Positions 53,719 through 63,200 of a stretch of 64,000 nt of DNA are shown here, one piece after another. The stretch's first letter is position 1; each line of letters begins with the position of its first letter. The position numbers were made by a program, and so were the translations under genes. The notes beneath the pieces are model-generated. The model was not told where the DNA came from and made no database searches. It saw only the letters and a list, made by a program, of their open reading frames with translations. Origin of the DNA: Citromicrobium bathyomarinum (GTDB taxonomy: Bacteria > Pseudomonadota > Alphaproteobacteria > Sphingomonadales > Sphingomonadaceae); assembly GCF_021021475.1 (NCBI RefSeq), contig NZ_JAINWL010000002.1:434001-498000 (forward strand), written 5' to 3'.

Positions 53719-54654
53719 ATGGATGCAATGGCCGTCACACTCGAAGGACCGGGGCGCCTCGCGCTCAAGCGTCTCGAGCTGCATGCGGTCGAGGCATCCG
53801 ACGTGGTCGTCTCCATTCACTGGAGCGGTGTCAGCACCGGTACCGAGAAGCTGCTGTGGACCGGCGAAATGCCGTCCTTCCCCGGCATGGGCTATCCACT
53901 GGTGCCCGGCTACGAATCGGTCGGCCGGATCGTCGATGCCGGGCCGGATGCACAAGGCCGCATTGGCGAGTGGGTCTTCGTCCCCGGTGCCAGCTGCTAC
54001 GCCGATGCACGTGGACTGTTCGGCGGCGCCGCGAAAACGCTGATCGTCCCATCCGCCCGAGCGCTGCCTATCCCGGAGTCGCTGGCTGAGCAGGGCGTGC
54101 TGTTCGCGCTCGCCGCGACCGCGCAGCACGCACTGGCAGGCGGAGAGCCGCCCGATCTGATCGTCGGCCACGGTGTGCTCGGCCGCCTGTTGGCGCGCAT
54201 GACGATCGCCGCGGGCGCACCTGCCCCCACCGTGTGGGACAACAAGGCCCACCGCCGTACCGGTGCGATCGGCTATGACGTGATCGCGCCGAAGGACGAC
54301 GACCGGCACGATTACCACGCGATCTACGATGCCAGCGGCAGCAGCGACGTGATCGATATCCTGATCCGGTGTCTCGCGCGGCAAGGCGAGATCGTGCTGG
54401 CCGGCTTCTACGCCAACCGTATCAGCTTCGCCTTTCCTGCAGCCTTCCAGCGCGAGGCGCGCCTGCGCGTTGCCGCCGAATGGCAGCCCGAAGACCTCGC
54501 CGCGACCCACACTCTCATCGAAAGCGGCGCGCTGAACCTTGCCGGCCTCGTCACCGACGTGGCCCCGGCCAGCGATGCGCGGACCGCATATCCCACGGCT
54601 TTCGAGGATCAGGAATGCCTCAAGCTGGTGCTGGACTGGAGCGAACTTGCATGA
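53719..54654 (+). CDS. bchC: Bacteriochlorophyllide dehydrogenase BchC
   Basis: MDR-type dehydrogenase of 311 residues that oxidises the 3-hydroxyethyl group of bacteriochlorophyllide to 3-acetyl. WSGVSTGTEKLLWTGEMPSF, PLVPGYESVGRIVDAG and LIVGHGVLGRLLARM (nucleotide fold) match BchC. The start MDAMAVTLEGPG has AGAGGGA upstream; the longer frame to 53641 is rejected. The stop overlaps the bchX ATG. Confidence 0.92.
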   Translation: MDAMAVTLEGPGRLALKRLELHAVEASDVVVSIHWSGVSTGTEKLLWTGEMPSFPGMGYPLVPGYESVGRIVDAGPDAQGRIGEWVFVPGASCYADARGLFGGAAKTLIVPSARALPIPESLAEQGVLFALAATAQHALAGGEPPDLIVGHGVLGRLLARMTIAAGAPAPTVWDNKAHRRTGAIGYDVIAPKDDDRHDYHAIYDASGSSDVIDILIRCLARQGEIVLAGFYANRISFAFPAAFQREARLRVAAEWQPEDLAATHTLIESGALNLAGLVTDVAPASDARTAYPTAFEDQECLKLVLDWSELA

Positions 54655-55646
54655 CCCATCTGGACCAACCCTCTGCCCTCGACGCCCTGCGCGAAGAGGC
54701 CGCGATCGAGCCCGATCCGGTCCACGACGGCGAGGTGACCAAGGAAACGCAGGTCATCGCGATCTATGGCAAGGGCGGTTCGGGCAAGAGCTTCGCGCTG
54801 TCCAACCTCAGCTACATGATGGCGCAGCAGGGCAAGCGCGTGCTGCTGATCGGCTGCGATCCCAAGAGCGACACCACCAGCCTGCTGTTCGGCGGCAAGG
54901 CCTGCCCGACGATCATCGAAACCTCGTCGAAGAAGAAGCTCGCGGGCGAGGAAGTGAGCATCGAGGATGTCTGCTTCCAGCGAGACGGCGTGTTCGCGAT
55001 GGAGCTTGGCGGGCCCGAAGTCGGCCGCGGCTGCGGCGGACGCGGGATCATCCACGGTTTCGAACTGCTCGAGAAGCTGGGCTTCCACGAATGGGGCTTC
55101 GATTACGTACTGCTCGATTTCCTGGGTGATGTGGTGTGCGGCGGCTTCGGCCTGCCGATCGCGCGAGACATGTGCCAGAAGGTGATCGTGGTCGGGTCGA
55201 ACGACCTGCAATCGCTCTACGTCGCCAACAACGTGTGCAAGGCGGTCGAATATTTCCGCTCGATGGGCGGCAATGTCGGCGTCGCGGGCATGATCGTGAA
55301 CAAGGACGACGGCACGGGCGAGGCGCAGGCCTTTGCGAAAGCCGTCGACATCCCGGTGCTATGCGCGATCCCCGCGAACGAGGAAATCCGCCGCAAATCG
55401 GCAAACTATCAGATCATCGGCAAGCCCGGCGGCGAATGGGCCCCGCTGTTCGAGGAGCTGGCGTTGAACGTCGCCAGCGCCCCGCCGCAGCGGCCGACGC
55501 CGCTTGAAGGGGACGGCCTGCTCGACCTGTTCAGCCCTGAAGATACCGGCGGCAACGTCCAGCTGATCCCGGCCACCCAAGCCGATATGCGCGGCGGCTC
55601 GTTTGAGCCAAAGCCGAGCCTCGAAGTCGTGTACGACGAGGTTTGA
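54651..55646 (+). CDS. bchX: Chlorophyllide a reductase iron protein BchX
   Basis: NifH-like ATPase of 331 residues, the electron donor to BchYZ in reduction of chlorophyllide a to bacteriochlorophyllide. The P-loop is IAIYGKGGSGKSFALSN and the [4Fe-4S] ligands are in VGRGCGGRGI and FLGDVVCGGFGL. The stop lies 4 bases before bchY. Confidence 0.95.
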   Translation: MTHLDQPSALDALREEAAIEPDPVHDGEVTKETQVIAIYGKGGSGKSFALSNLSYMMAQQGKRVLLIGCDPKSDTTSLLFGGKACPTIIETSSKKKLAGEEVSIEDVCFQRDGVFAMELGGPEVGRGCGGRGIIHGFELLEKLGFHEWGFDYVLLDFLGDVVCGGFGLPIARDMCQKVIVVGSNDLQSLYVANNVCKAVEYFRSMGGNVGVAGMIVNKDDGTGEAQAFAKAVDIPVLCAIPANEEIRRKSANYQIIGKPGGEWAPLFEELALNVASAPPQRPTPLEGDGLLDLFSPEDTGGNVQLIPATQADMRGGSFEPKPSLEVVYDEV

Positions 55647-55650
55647 TGGA

Positions 55651-57195
55651 ATGAGCGACGCCATCATCCCCGATACGAGAAGCGCCGACCGGCTCGATCT
55701 TGGCAAGCCCGACGGGGGCGACTGCGCCAGTGGCGACACGATGCGCGAGGCTGCCCGCGAGGCCGGCAAGAGCGACATCCTCGACCAGTATGCGCGCGAC
55801 TATCCCCTGGACGAGGCCAAGCAGGGCCCGCACGACCAGCCGCAAAGCATGTGCCCCGCATTCGGCTCGCTGCGCGTCGGCTTGCGGATGAAGCGCACCG
55901 CAACCGTGCTCTCGGGCAGTGCGTGCTGCGTCTATGGTCTGACTTTCACCTCACACTTCTACGGCGCGCGACGCACGGTCGGCTACGTGCCCTTCAGCTC
56001 CGAAACGCTGGTCACCGGCAAGCTGTTCGAGGATATCAAGGAAGCGGTCGAGCAGCTGGCCGACCCGGCGCAATACGACACGATCATCGTCACCAACCTG
56101 TGCGTGCCCACCGCCAGCGGCGTGCCGCTGCGGCTGCTGCCCGACCAGATCAACGGCGTGCGCGTGATCGGCATCGACGTACCGGGCTTCGGCATCCCGA
56201 CCCATGCTGAGGCGAAGGACGTCCTCGCCGGGGCGATGCTCAAATATGCGCGCGAGGAGGCCGAAGAAGGCCCTGTTGCGCGGCCCGAAGGCCCGATGGC
56301 GGATCGCCCGAGCGTGGCGCTGCTGGGCGAGATGTTCCCCGCCGATCCGGTCGGCATCGGCATGATGCTTGAGCCGCTGGGCCTCACTGCAGGGCCGGTG
56401 GTGCCAACGCGCGAATGGCGCGAGTTGTACAGCGCACTCGATTGCGGGGTCGTCGCCGCGATCCATCCTTTCTACACCGCCAGCGTGCGCGAGTTCGAGG
56501 CGGCGGGGCGCTCCGTCGTCGGCTCCGCGCCGGTCGGGCGCGACGGCACGGCGGCCTGGCTCGATGCGATAGGCGCGGCCTGCGGTGTTGCGCAGGGCAA
56601 GGTGGACGCGGCTAAGAGTGCGTTCCTGCCTGCTATCGAGGGTGCGCTCGCTGCGATGCCGGTGAAAGGCCGGATCACGGTTTCGGGCTATGAAGGCTCC
56701 GAACTGCTGGTCGCGCGGATGCTGATCGAGAGCGGCGCGGATGTGCCCTATGTCGGCACCGCCTGCCCCAAGACGCGCTGGTCCGATCCCGACCGCGAAT
56801 GGCTGGAAGCGAAGGGCGTGCGCGTCAATTACCGCGCCACGCTGGAAGAAGACATCGCCGCGGTCGAGGAATTCGGCCCGGATCTGGCCATCGGCACGAC
56901 CCCCGTGGTCCAGCACGCCAAGCAGCGCGCCACCCCGGCGCTCTACTTCACCAATCTCATCTCGGCCCGCCCGCTGATGGGGCCGGCGGGTGCGGGCAGC
57001 CTCGCGCAGGTGGTCAACGCCGCGGTGGGCAACAAGGCGCGGTTCGACCGGATGCGCGACTTCTTCGAAGGCGTCGGCGCGGACGACAATGCGGGTATCT
57101 GGGAAGATACCCCCGTCGACCGCCCGCAGTTCAAGAAGAAGTTCGCAGCGCAGACCGCAGCCGCGCTCAAGGCGGCAGAGGCGGTGGGATCATGA
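55651..57195 (+). CDS. bchY: Chlorophyllide a reductase subunit BchY
   Basis: NifD-like subunit of 514 residues. Cys ligands for the shared FeS cluster lie in [30 protein letters not shown] and [18 protein letters not shown]. The first 60 residues are polar, as in other BchY. The stop (TGA 57193-57195) overlaps the ATG of a 23-codon mini-ORF that leads into bchZ. Confidence 0.95.
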   Translation: MSDAIIPDTRSADRLDLGKPDGGDCASGDTMREAAREAGKSDILDQYARDYPLDEAKQGPHDQPQSMCPAFGSLRVGLRMKRTATVLSGSACCVYGLTFTSHFYGARRTVGYVPFSSETLVTGKLFEDIKEAVEQLADPAQYDTIIVTNLCVPTASGVPLRLLPDQINGVRVIGIDVPGFGIPTHAEAKDVLAGAMLKYAREEAEEGPVARPEGPMADRPSVALLGEMFPADPVGIGMMLEPLGLTAGPVVPTREWRELYSALDCGVVAAIHPFYTASVREFEAAGRSVVGSAPVGRDGTAAWLDAIGAACGVAQGKVDAAKSAFLPAIEGALAAMPVKGRITVSGYEGSELLVARMLIESGADVPYVGTACPKTRWSDPDREWLEAKGVRVNYRATLEEDIAAVEEFGPDLAIGTTPVVQHAKQRATPALYFTNLISARPLMGPAGAGSLAQVVNAAVGNKARFDRMRDFFEGVGADDNAGIWEDTPVDRPQFKKKFAAQTAAALKAAEAVGS

Positions 57196-57263
57196 CGCTC
57201 GTCCTCGATCACGGCGCCTTTGGTTTCGTCGCGATCTCCTGTCGCTCGGGAGGCGGGGCATGA
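57192..57263 (+). CDS. 23-codon mini-ORF copying the bchZ start between bchY and bchZ
   Basis: Encodes [20 protein letters not shown] plus GGA. Its first seven residues are identical to those of BchZ (MTLVLDH), and the DNA agrees at most positions with the true start 68 bases downstream. It overlaps bchY by ATGA at its start and bchZ by ATGA at its end, so ribosomes could pass bchY to mini-ORF to bchZ. Probably a partial duplication of the bchZ 5' end kept as a coupling cistron. Confidence 0.5.
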   Translation: MTLVLDHGAFGFVAISCRSGGGA

Positions 57264-58720
57264 CCTTGGTTCTCGATCACGACAGGGCCGGCGGCTACTG
57301 GGGCGCGGTTTACGTCTTTACCGCGATCAAAGGCCTGCAGGTCGTCATCGACGGCCCGGTCGGCTGCGAAAACCTGCCGGTGACCAGCGTTCTGCACTAC
57401 ACCGACGGCCTGCCACCGCACGAACTGCCGATCGTCGTCACCGGGCTGGGCGAGGAAGAGCTGGGCAAGACCGGCACCGAAGCCGCGATGAAGCGCGCGT
57501 GGAAGACGCTCGACCCCGAACTGCCCTCGGTGGTCGTCACAGGCTCGATAGCCGAGATGATCGGTGGCGGGGTGACGCCCGAAGGCACCACGATCCGCCG
57601 GTTCCTGCCGCGCACGATAGACGAGGACCAGTGGGAGAGTGCGGACCGTGCGCTCAGCTGGCTGTGGACCGAGTTCGGGCCGAAGAAGATGCCCAAGGCC
57701 AAGGCGTTGAAAGAGGGCGAGAAGCCGCTCGTCAACATCATCGGTCCCGCTTACGGCATGTTCAACATGGCCAGCGACATGGTCGAAATCCGCCGGCTGG
57801 TCGAAGGGATCGGGGCGGAGGTGAACTGCGTCTTCCCGCTCGGCAGCCACCTCGCCGACATGCGCAAGCTCGCCAACGCGCACGCCAACGTGTGCATGTA
57901 CCGCGAATATGGCCGCAACCTGTGCGAGCTGCTTGAGCGGCCGTTCTTCCAGGCTCCTATCGGGCTGACCTCGACCACCAAATTCCTGCGCGCGCTGGGC
58001 GAGGAACTGGGGCTCGATCCGGAACCCTTCATCGAGAAGGAAAAACACACCACGATCAAGCCGCTGTGGGATCTGTGGCGCTCGGTCACGCAGGATTTCT
58101 TCGGCACCGCCAATTTCGGGATCTGCGCGAACGAGACCTACGCGCGCGGAATCCGGCACTTTCTCGAAGACGACATGGGCCTGCCGTGCAGCTTCGCCTT
58201 TTCCCGTTCCGCCGGCGTGAAGCCCAAGAACGAGGACGTTCGCGCGGCGATCCACGCCAATCCGCCGCTGGTCGTGTTCGGCAGCTATAACGAGCGGATG
58301 TACATGGCCGAGGTCGCAGGGCGCGGCCACGGCCCGCAGGGCCAGTTCATCCCGGCGAGCTTCCCCGGCGCGGCGATCCGGCGGCACACCGGAACGCCCT
58401 TCATGGGCTATTCGGGCGCAACCTACCTCGTGCAGGAGGTTTGCAATGCGCTGTTCGATGCGCTGTTCCACATCCTCCCGCTCGGCACCGACATGGACAA
58501 GGCCGAGGCTACCCCCGCGCGCAAACAAGCTGCGCTGGGCTGGGAGCCTGCGGCCAAGGCCAGGCTCGACCAGATCGTGGAGGCACAGCCCGTGCTGGTG
58601 CGTATCTCCGCCGCCAAGCGCTGGCGCGATGCGGCCGAAGCTGCCGCCCGCCTCGCGGGCGAGACCACTGTCACCGCCGACCGGCTTGCCGATGCCCTGC
58701 TCGAAGGAGCGGGTCGGTGA
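57260..58720 (+). CDS. bchZ: Chlorophyllide a reductase subunit BchZ
   Basis: NifK-like subunit of 486 residues with [38 protein letters not shown] and a C-terminal PCP-reductase-type segment ([20 protein letters not shown] onward). It completes the bchXYZ set. The ATG at 57260 has GGGAGGCGGGGC upstream and overlaps the mini-ORF stop. pufB follows after 124 bases. Confidence 0.95.
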   Translation: MTLVLDHDRAGGYWGAVYVFTAIKGLQVVIDGPVGCENLPVTSVLHYTDGLPPHELPIVVTGLGEEELGKTGTEAAMKRAWKTLDPELPSVVVTGSIAEMIGGGVTPEGTTIRRFLPRTIDEDQWESADRALSWLWTEFGPKKMPKAKALKEGEKPLVNIIGPAYGMFNMASDMVEIRRLVEGIGAEVNCVFPLGSHLADMRKLANAHANVCMYREYGRNLCELLERPFFQAPIGLTSTTKFLRALGEELGLDPEPFIEKEKHTTIKPLWDLWRSVTQDFFGTANFGICANETYARGIRHFLEDDMGLPCSFAFSRSAGVKPKNEDVRAAIHANPPLVVFGSYNERMYMAEVAGRGHGPQGQFIPASFPGAAIRRHTGTPFMGYSGATYLVQEVCNALFDALFHILPLGTDMDKAEATPARKQAALGWEPAAKARLDQIVEAQPVLVRISAAKRWRDAAEAAARLAGETTVTADRLADALLEGAGR

Positions 58721-58798
58721 GCCGCGCGGCCATCCGATCTGCCCGGCTTCGGGCCCAGAAATTCGTGGGGGAGAGCTGTTTCTCACGCGGATACCGCC

Positions 58799-58814
58799 GG
58801 GGCGGCGACGCCCC
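58799..58814 (+). promoter_or_regulatory. Hairpin in the pufB leader
   Basis: GGGGCG and CGCCCC close a GCGA tetraloop (GNRA class) 31 bases before the pufB ATG. It would protect the 5' end of a processed puf mRNA. The rest of the 58721-58844 gap has no recognisable pufQ. Confidence 0.55.
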
Positions 58815-58844
58815 ACCTTGTCCAGCAAGTTTGGAGATTGACCA

Positions 58845-59009
58845 ATGAACGATCCGACACCTGGCGATGATCGCTTCGGTCTGCGGACCTATCTGACGCC
58901 GGAAGAAGCCAAGGAATTTCACAAGATATTCCTCGGTTCCTTCATGGGCTTCACCGGGATCGCCGTCCTCGCCCACATCGCGCTGTGGATCTACAAGCCC
59001 TGGCTCTGA
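58845..59009 (+). CDS. pufB: Light-harvesting 1 beta subunit PufB
   Basis: A 54-residue bitopic antenna polypeptide with a polar N-terminus, then TPEEAKEFHKIFLGSFMGF and a membrane helix with the bacteriochlorophyll-ligand His in VLAHIALWIYKPWL. It ends in the family WIYKPW motif. GGAG lies nine bases before the ATG. It forms the LH1 ring with PufA. Confidence 0.95.
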   Translation: MNDPTPGDDRFGLRTYLTPEEAKEFHKIFLGSFMGFTGIAVLAHIALWIYKPWL

Positions 59010-59087
59010 CCGATCCGCCTCGCTCGCCCGACGCGTGTTGGCGTCAGCGAGCCACATCTGCCGTAACCACATGAAAGGAATTATGAA

Positions 59088-59276
59088 ATGTGGAGAATCT
59101 GGCTCATTTTCGATCCGCGCAGGGCGCTTACCGGCCTGTTCGTGTTTCTCTTCGTTCTCGCGCTGCTGATCCACTTCATTCTGCTCAGCACCAACCGGTA
59201 CAACTGGCTGGATGGCGCAAGTGCCGCCCCGGCGACGACCACTGCGGCGGTCGAAGGCCCGGCGACGACGGGTTAG
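59088..59276 (+). CDS. pufA: Light-harvesting 1 alpha subunit PufA
   Basis: A 62-residue LH1 alpha polypeptide starting [18 protein letters not shown], the classic alpha signature, with the ligand His in [19 protein letters not shown] and an Ala/Thr-rich tail of about 18 residues that may be processed. An AAAGGAA site precedes the ATG; a second ATG five bases upstream is out of frame. Confidence 0.95.
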   Translation: MWRIWLIFDPRRALTGLFVFLFVLALLIHFILLSTNRYNWLDGASAAPATTTAAVEGPATTG

Positions 59277-59293
59277 CAACCCGCCGGACGTTA

Positions 59294-59391
59294 CGGGGGC
59301 GGGCCTGAACTTCCGTCCCCGCAGCCGGCGTCGCTCGCGCGGCACGGCACGAGTATCTGGGATGAACCCTAGAAGCCCCGCGTGACGGGGC
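59294..59391 (+). promoter_or_regulatory. Two intercistronic hairpins between pufA and pufL
   Basis: Hairpin one pairs CGGGGGCGG (59294-59302) with CCGTCCCCG (59313-59321), with one G-T pair. Hairpin two pairs GCCCCG (59375-59380) with CGGGGC (59386-59391) around CGTGA. Such structures stabilise pufBA over pufLM mRNA and set the antenna to reaction-centre ratio in purple bacteria. Confidence 0.6.
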
Positions 59392-59406
59392 GGGAAGGAT
59401 GGACCT

Positions 59407-60231
59407 ATGGCGCTCCTTAGCTTCGAGCGAAAATACCGTGTGCGTGGCGGCACGCTGATCGGTGGCGACCTGTTCGATTTCTGGGTCGGTCCATTTTACG
59501 TCGGGTTCTTCGGTGTGACCGCGGCGATCGCGGCGTTGCTGGGCACGTTGCTGATCTTCGCTTCGGCCTCACAGGGGCCAACGTGGAATCCGTGGCTGAT
59601 CTCCATCGAACCGCCCCCCATCGATGCGGGGCTTGCCGCCGCGCCGCTCAACGCTGGCGGCTACTGGCAGATCATCACTGTGTGCGCGCTGATCGCGTTT
59701 GTTTCATGGGCGCTGCGGCAGGTGGAAATCTCCCGCAAGCTGGGGATGGGCTATCACGTGCCGGTCGCCTTCAGCTTCGCCATTCTGGCTTATGCCACAC
59801 TGGTTGTAATCCGACCGCTATGGCTGGGGGCGTGGGGCCATGGCTTTCCTTACGGCATATTCACCCACCTCGATTGGGTATCCAACACCGGATATTCCTA
59901 CGTCAACTTCCACTATAATCCGCTGCACATGGTCGCGATCACGTTCTTCTTCACGACCTGCCTCGCGCTGGCGCTGCACGGTGCGCTGGTCCTGTCTGCA
60001 GTCAACGTGCCGCGCGGTACGGAGGTGAAGTCGCCCGAGTACGAAGATACCTATTTCCGCGATTTCGTCGGCTATTCGATTGGCACGATCGGCATCCACC
60101 GGCTGGGCCTGCTGCTGGCGCTCAACGCCGGGTTCTGGAGTGCGGCCTGCATGATCCTCGCCGGGCCGCTGTACCAGGGCAGCTTTCCCGAATGGTGGAG
60201 CTGGTGGCGCAGCATCCCGATCTGGTCCTGA
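59407..60231 (+). CDS. pufL: Photosynthetic reaction centre L subunit
   Basis: PufL of 274 residues with five membrane helices, starting [20 protein letters not shown]. Chlorophyll and iron ligands are in [33 protein letters not shown] and [19 protein letters not shown]. The length is typical. GGAAGG precedes the start. Confidence 0.97.
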   Translation: MALLSFERKYRVRGGTLIGGDLFDFWVGPFYVGFFGVTAAIAALLGTLLIFASASQGPTWNPWLISIEPPPIDAGLAAAPLNAGGYWQIITVCALIAFVSWALRQVEISRKLGMGYHVPVAFSFAILAYATLVVIRPLWLGAWGHGFPYGIFTHLDWVSNTGYSYVNFHYNPLHMVAITFFFTTCLALALHGALVLSAVNVPRGTEVKSPEYEDTYFRDFVGYSIGTIGIHRLGLLLALNAGFWSAACMILAGPLYQGSFPEWWSWWRSIPIWS

Positions 60232-60246
60232 GGAAGGGAGTACGTC

Positions 60247-61176
60247 ATGGCACGCTACCAGAATATCTTCACGCAGGTGCAGCTTGAAGGGCCCGCCGAG
60301 ATGGGCATAGACCTTCCCTTCACCGACGAACCGCGCATCCCGATCCACTCCAACGCCTACTGGTTCGGCAAGCTTGGCCAGGCGCAGCTGGGGCCGATCT
60401 ATCTCGGCTGGCTGGGCGTCGCCTCGCTGCTGTTCGGCTTCATCGCGATCGAGATCATCGGGCTCAACATGCTCGCCTCGGTCAACTGGAGTCCGGTGGC
60501 CTTCGTGCGCGAGTTCTTCTGGCTCTCGCTCGACCCCCCGGGGCCTGAATGGGGCTTCTCGCCCTTCGTCCCGCTGGCCGAAGGTGGCTGGTGGATCATG
60601 GCCGGGTTCTTCCTGACCACGTCGATCCTGCTGTGGTGGGCCCGGACCTACCGCCGCGCGAAAGCGCTGGGGATGGGCCTGCACGTCTGCTGGGCCTTCG
60701 CCAGCGCCATCTGGCTGTACCTGGTGCTGGGCTTCATCCGCCCGGGGCTGATGGGCAGCTGGTCGGAGGCGGTGCCTTTCGGGATATTCCCGCACCTCGA
60801 CTGGACCAACAATTTCTCGCTCATCTACGGCAACCTGTTCTACAACCCGTTCCACGCGCTATCGATCGCTTTCCTCTACGGATCCGCGCTGCTGTTCGCG
60901 ATGCATGGGGGCACTATCCTGGCGGTCAGCCGCTATGGCGGGGAGCGCGAGATCGAGCAGATTACCGATCGCGGCACCGCGTCCGAAAGGGCTGGCCTGT
61001 TCTGGCGCTGGACCATGGGCTTCAACGCGACGATGGAATCGATCCACCGCTGGGCCTGGTGGTTCGCCATCCTGACCACGCTGACCGGCGGGATCGGCAT
61101 CCTGCTGACCGGCACCGTGGTCGACAACTGGTACCTGTGGGCGCAGGAGCACCACTACGCCCCGCCGCCGCGCTGA
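60247..61176 (+). CDS. pufM: Photosynthetic reaction centre M subunit
   Basis: PufM of 309 residues, beginning [20 protein letters not shown], with five membrane helices and ligand His residues in [36 protein letters not shown] and [30 protein letters not shown] site precedes the ATG. No cytochrome subunit gene (pufC) follows, so a soluble or membrane c-type cytochrome should reduce the primary donor. Confidence 0.97.
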   Translation: MARYQNIFTQVQLEGPAEMGIDLPFTDEPRIPIHSNAYWFGKLGQAQLGPIYLGWLGVASLLFGFIAIEIIGLNMLASVNWSPVAFVREFFWLSLDPPGPEWGFSPFVPLAEGGWWIMAGFFLTTSILLWWARTYRRAKALGMGLHVCWAFASAIWLYLVLGFIRPGLMGSWSEAVPFGIFPHLDWTNNFSLIYGNLFYNPFHALSIAFLYGSALLFAMHGGTILAVSRYGGEREIEQITDRGTASERAGLFWRWTMGFNATMESIHRWAWWFAILTTLTGGIGILLTGTVVDNWYLWAQEHHYAPPPR

Positions 61177-61202
61177 CGCGTGGTTTCAAACTCCGACACG
61201 CG

Positions 61203-61229
61203 AGAGCCCGGCCCCGGTGGTCGGGCTCT
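61203..61229 (+). terminator. Terminator hairpin after pufM
   Basis: AGAGCCCG (61203-61210) and CGGGCTCT (61222-61229) form a perfect 8-bp stem followed by a weak T-rich tail (TGTCGTTTC). It would end the puf transcript and faces the convergent small membrane gene. Confidence 0.65.
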
Positions 61230-61242
61230 TGTCGTTTCGGGA

Positions 61243-61512
61243 TCAGCGGGTCGCGCGCAGCCTGTGCCGCAGGTCGAGCAGATGCAGCGGGAAGGCGAGC
61301 GCGACCGGCAGCGAGACCCAGTACCACTCCGCGTCTACAAGGGCCGCGCGCAGGCCGAGCACGATCAGCGCGGCAGGTCCGATCAGGCCGATGATCGCGG
61401 TAAAGGCCCAGCCGCGCCGGGCGAGGATTAGCGCTTCGATCGCCAGCACGCCGAGCACGATGTCCGCTGCGTGACCGCTGGCGAACAGCGCCTCCATCAT
61501 GGCTGCGGCCAT
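61243..61512 (-). CDS. Small three-helix membrane protein next to tspO
   Basis: A hydrophobic 89-residue protein with about three membrane segments (about 15-32, 37-55, 63-80) and a basic C-terminus (LRHRLRATR). It begins 1 base after the tspO stop, so it is cotranscribed with tspO and bchP. An internal ATG five residues later (MEALFASGHAAD) has GATGG rather than a good ribosome binding site. No family recognised; position implies pigment or membrane biogenesis. Confidence 0.7.
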   Translation of the reverse strand: MAAAMMEALFASGHAADIVLGVLAIEALILARRGWAFTAIIGLIGPAALIVLGLRAALVDAEWYWVSLPVALAFPLHLLDLRHRLRATR

Positions 61513-61513
61513 G

Positions 61514-61993
61514 CTAGAACGGGCCGTTGAGCTGGACGATGTTCCAGTTGAGCGCGCCCGCGATGCTGACCCAGATCAGGTAGGGGACCAGCGCCAGTGC
61601 GGAGAGGCGCGAGAAGCGCCCGCAATAGAGGATCAGCACCAGCACCGAGAGCCACAGCGCTACCAGTTCGGCGAAGGCCCAGTCGGGCCTCTGCAGACGA
61701 AAGAACAGCAGGCTCCATAGGATGTTGAGGAAGCCGTTAAGCGCGAACAGACCGATCGTGGTGGTGCGCGCGTTGGCATTGGGGGCAGAGAGCCAGGCAC
61801 TCACCGCAGCAAGCGCGGCCAGCGCGAAGATGGCGGTCCATGCGATGGGGAAGACGTAGCCGGGCGGGGTCCAGTCCGGCTTGGCGAGCGACTGATACCA
61901 CGGGCCCAGATCGGTGATCGTGCCGCCCAGCATCGCCACGCCAAGCGCGGCAATGCCCGCCACCAGAATCGGCAAAAACCAGCTGCGCCCCAT
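61514..61993 (-). CDS. tspO: TspO/MBR family tryptophan-rich sensory protein
   Basis: TspO of 159 residues, five membrane helices and many Trp: GPWYQSLAKPDWTPPGYVFP, AWTAIF, FALNGFLNILWSLLFF and ALNWNIVQLNGPF. In Rhodobacter TspO exports or senses porphyrin intermediates and modulates pigment gene expression with oxygen. It lies between bchP and the small membrane gene. Confidence 0.95.
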   Translation of the reverse strand: MGRSWFLPILVAGIAALGVAMLGGTITDLGPWYQSLAKPDWTPPGYVFPIAWTAIFALAALAAVSAWLSAPNANARTTTIGLFALNGFLNILWSLLFFRLQRPDWAFAELVALWLSVLVLILYCGRFSRLSALALVPYLIWVSIAGALNWNIVQLNGPF

Positions 61994-62006
61994 TACGTCG
62001 GTATCC

Positions 62007-63200
62007 TCAAGCGGGTGCCTTCAACCCCAGCAGATGGGCGCAATCCTTCAGGAAGATGCGGACATGCGCAACCGGTTTCGCGCGCACCAGCCGCTTGTTC
62101 ATATATGCTTCCCAAGTCAGCTGCTGCACATCGCGGTCGGCGCACATGGTCACGAACCGCTCGCGCCGCTTGTCGCTCGAATACCAGAAGTGCTGCATCA
62201 TCCCGAGCACCCAGAACACCTTGCCGTGTTCGCGCATGAACGCCTTGCGCGCGCTGCGCAGCGCCGCAGGCTGCCCGGTCGCGAGGAACTGCGCGGCGGC
62301 CTGCGCCACGCAGCGCCCGCCCATCATCGCGTAATAGATGCCCTCGCCACTGGCCGGAGCGACCACCCCCGCAGCATCGCCCGCGACAATCACGTCAGCG
62401 CCGTTATCCCACCGCTTGAGCGGCTTGAGCGGGATCGGCGCGCCTTCGCGGCGGATCGTCTCGCAGCCATCGAGTCCCAGATCGCCGCGCATCCGCGCAA
62501 CCGCGCCACGCAGCGAAAAGCCCTTGTTCGCGCTGCCGACGCCCACGCTCGCGGTTTCGCCGTGGGGGAACACCCATGCGTAGAAATCGGGCGACAGGCG
62601 GCCCTGATAAAACACGTCGCAGCGCGATGCGTCGAAGTGATCGCTGTCGTTCGCGGGCGACTGGATGATTTCGTGATAGGCGAACACGCACTTCATCCGC
62701 TCGGCCCCGGCGATGTTCTGTGCCGCGACCGCAGAGCGTGCGCCGTCCGCGCCGATCACCAGCCTTGTGCGCACCCGCTGGATATTGCCGCCGCGCTGCT
62801 CGCGATAGCACACGGTCGGCGGCTGGCCTTCTTCGCGCTCGATCGTCTCGAACGTGCCCGTGCGCCGCTCGGCGCCTACTTCCGCCGCACGCTCGCGCAG
62901 CCATTCGTCGAACACGTCGCGGTCGACCATCCCGACATAGCCGATCTCACCCACCGGCATGTCGACCGTGCGGTTCGACGGGGCGATCATCCGGGCCGAG
63001 CGGGCGCGGGCGACCAGTAGGTGGTGCGGGATCTCGAAATCCTTGAGCAGGCGCGGGGGCACCGCGCCGCCGCACGGTTTGATCCGGCCCGCCCGGTCGA
63101 GCAGCAGCACCCGGTGCCCCTCGCGGGCAAGGTCGGTTGCGATCGTGGCTCCCGAGGGGCCACCGCCGACCACCACTGCGTCGTAAACCGTCTCAGTCAT
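62007..63200 (-). CDS. bchP: Geranylgeranyl reductase BchP
   Basis: FAD-dependent reductase of 397 residues that saturates the geranylgeranyl tail of bacteriochlorophyll to phytyl. Dinucleotide motif DAVVVGGGPSGATIATDLA, then RIKPCGGAVPPRLLKDFEIP, VIGADGARSAVA and VAGDAAGVVAPASGEGIYYA. The ATG overlaps the stop of the upstream transporter gene. The longer frame to 63407 is rejected. Confidence 0.95.
   Translation of the reverse strand: MTETVYDAVVVGGGPSGATIATDLAREGHRVLLLDRAGRIKPCGGAVPPRLLKDFEIPHHLLVARARSARMIAPSNRTVDMPVGEIGYVGMVDRDVFDEWLRERAAEVGAERRTGTFETIEREEGQPPTVCYREQRGGNIQRVRTRLVIGADGARSAVAAQNIAGAERMKCVFAYHEIIQSPANDSDHFDASRCDVFYQGRLSPDFYAWVFPHGETASVGVGSANKGFSLRGAVARMRGDLGLDGCETIRREGAPIPLKPLKRWDNGADVIVAGDAAGVVAPASGEGIYYAMMGGRCVAQAAAQFLATGQPAALRSARKAFMREHGKVFWVLGMMQHFWYSSDKRRERFVTMCADRDVQQLTWEAYMNKRLVRAKPVAHVRIFLKDCAHLLGLKAPA

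Noticed and set aside
58717-58848. 43-codon frame between bchZ and pufB as a possible pufQ
   Set aside because: No membrane segment or PufQ-like sequence; Arg- and Cys-rich, and it contains the leader hairpin. Better read as untranslated leader.
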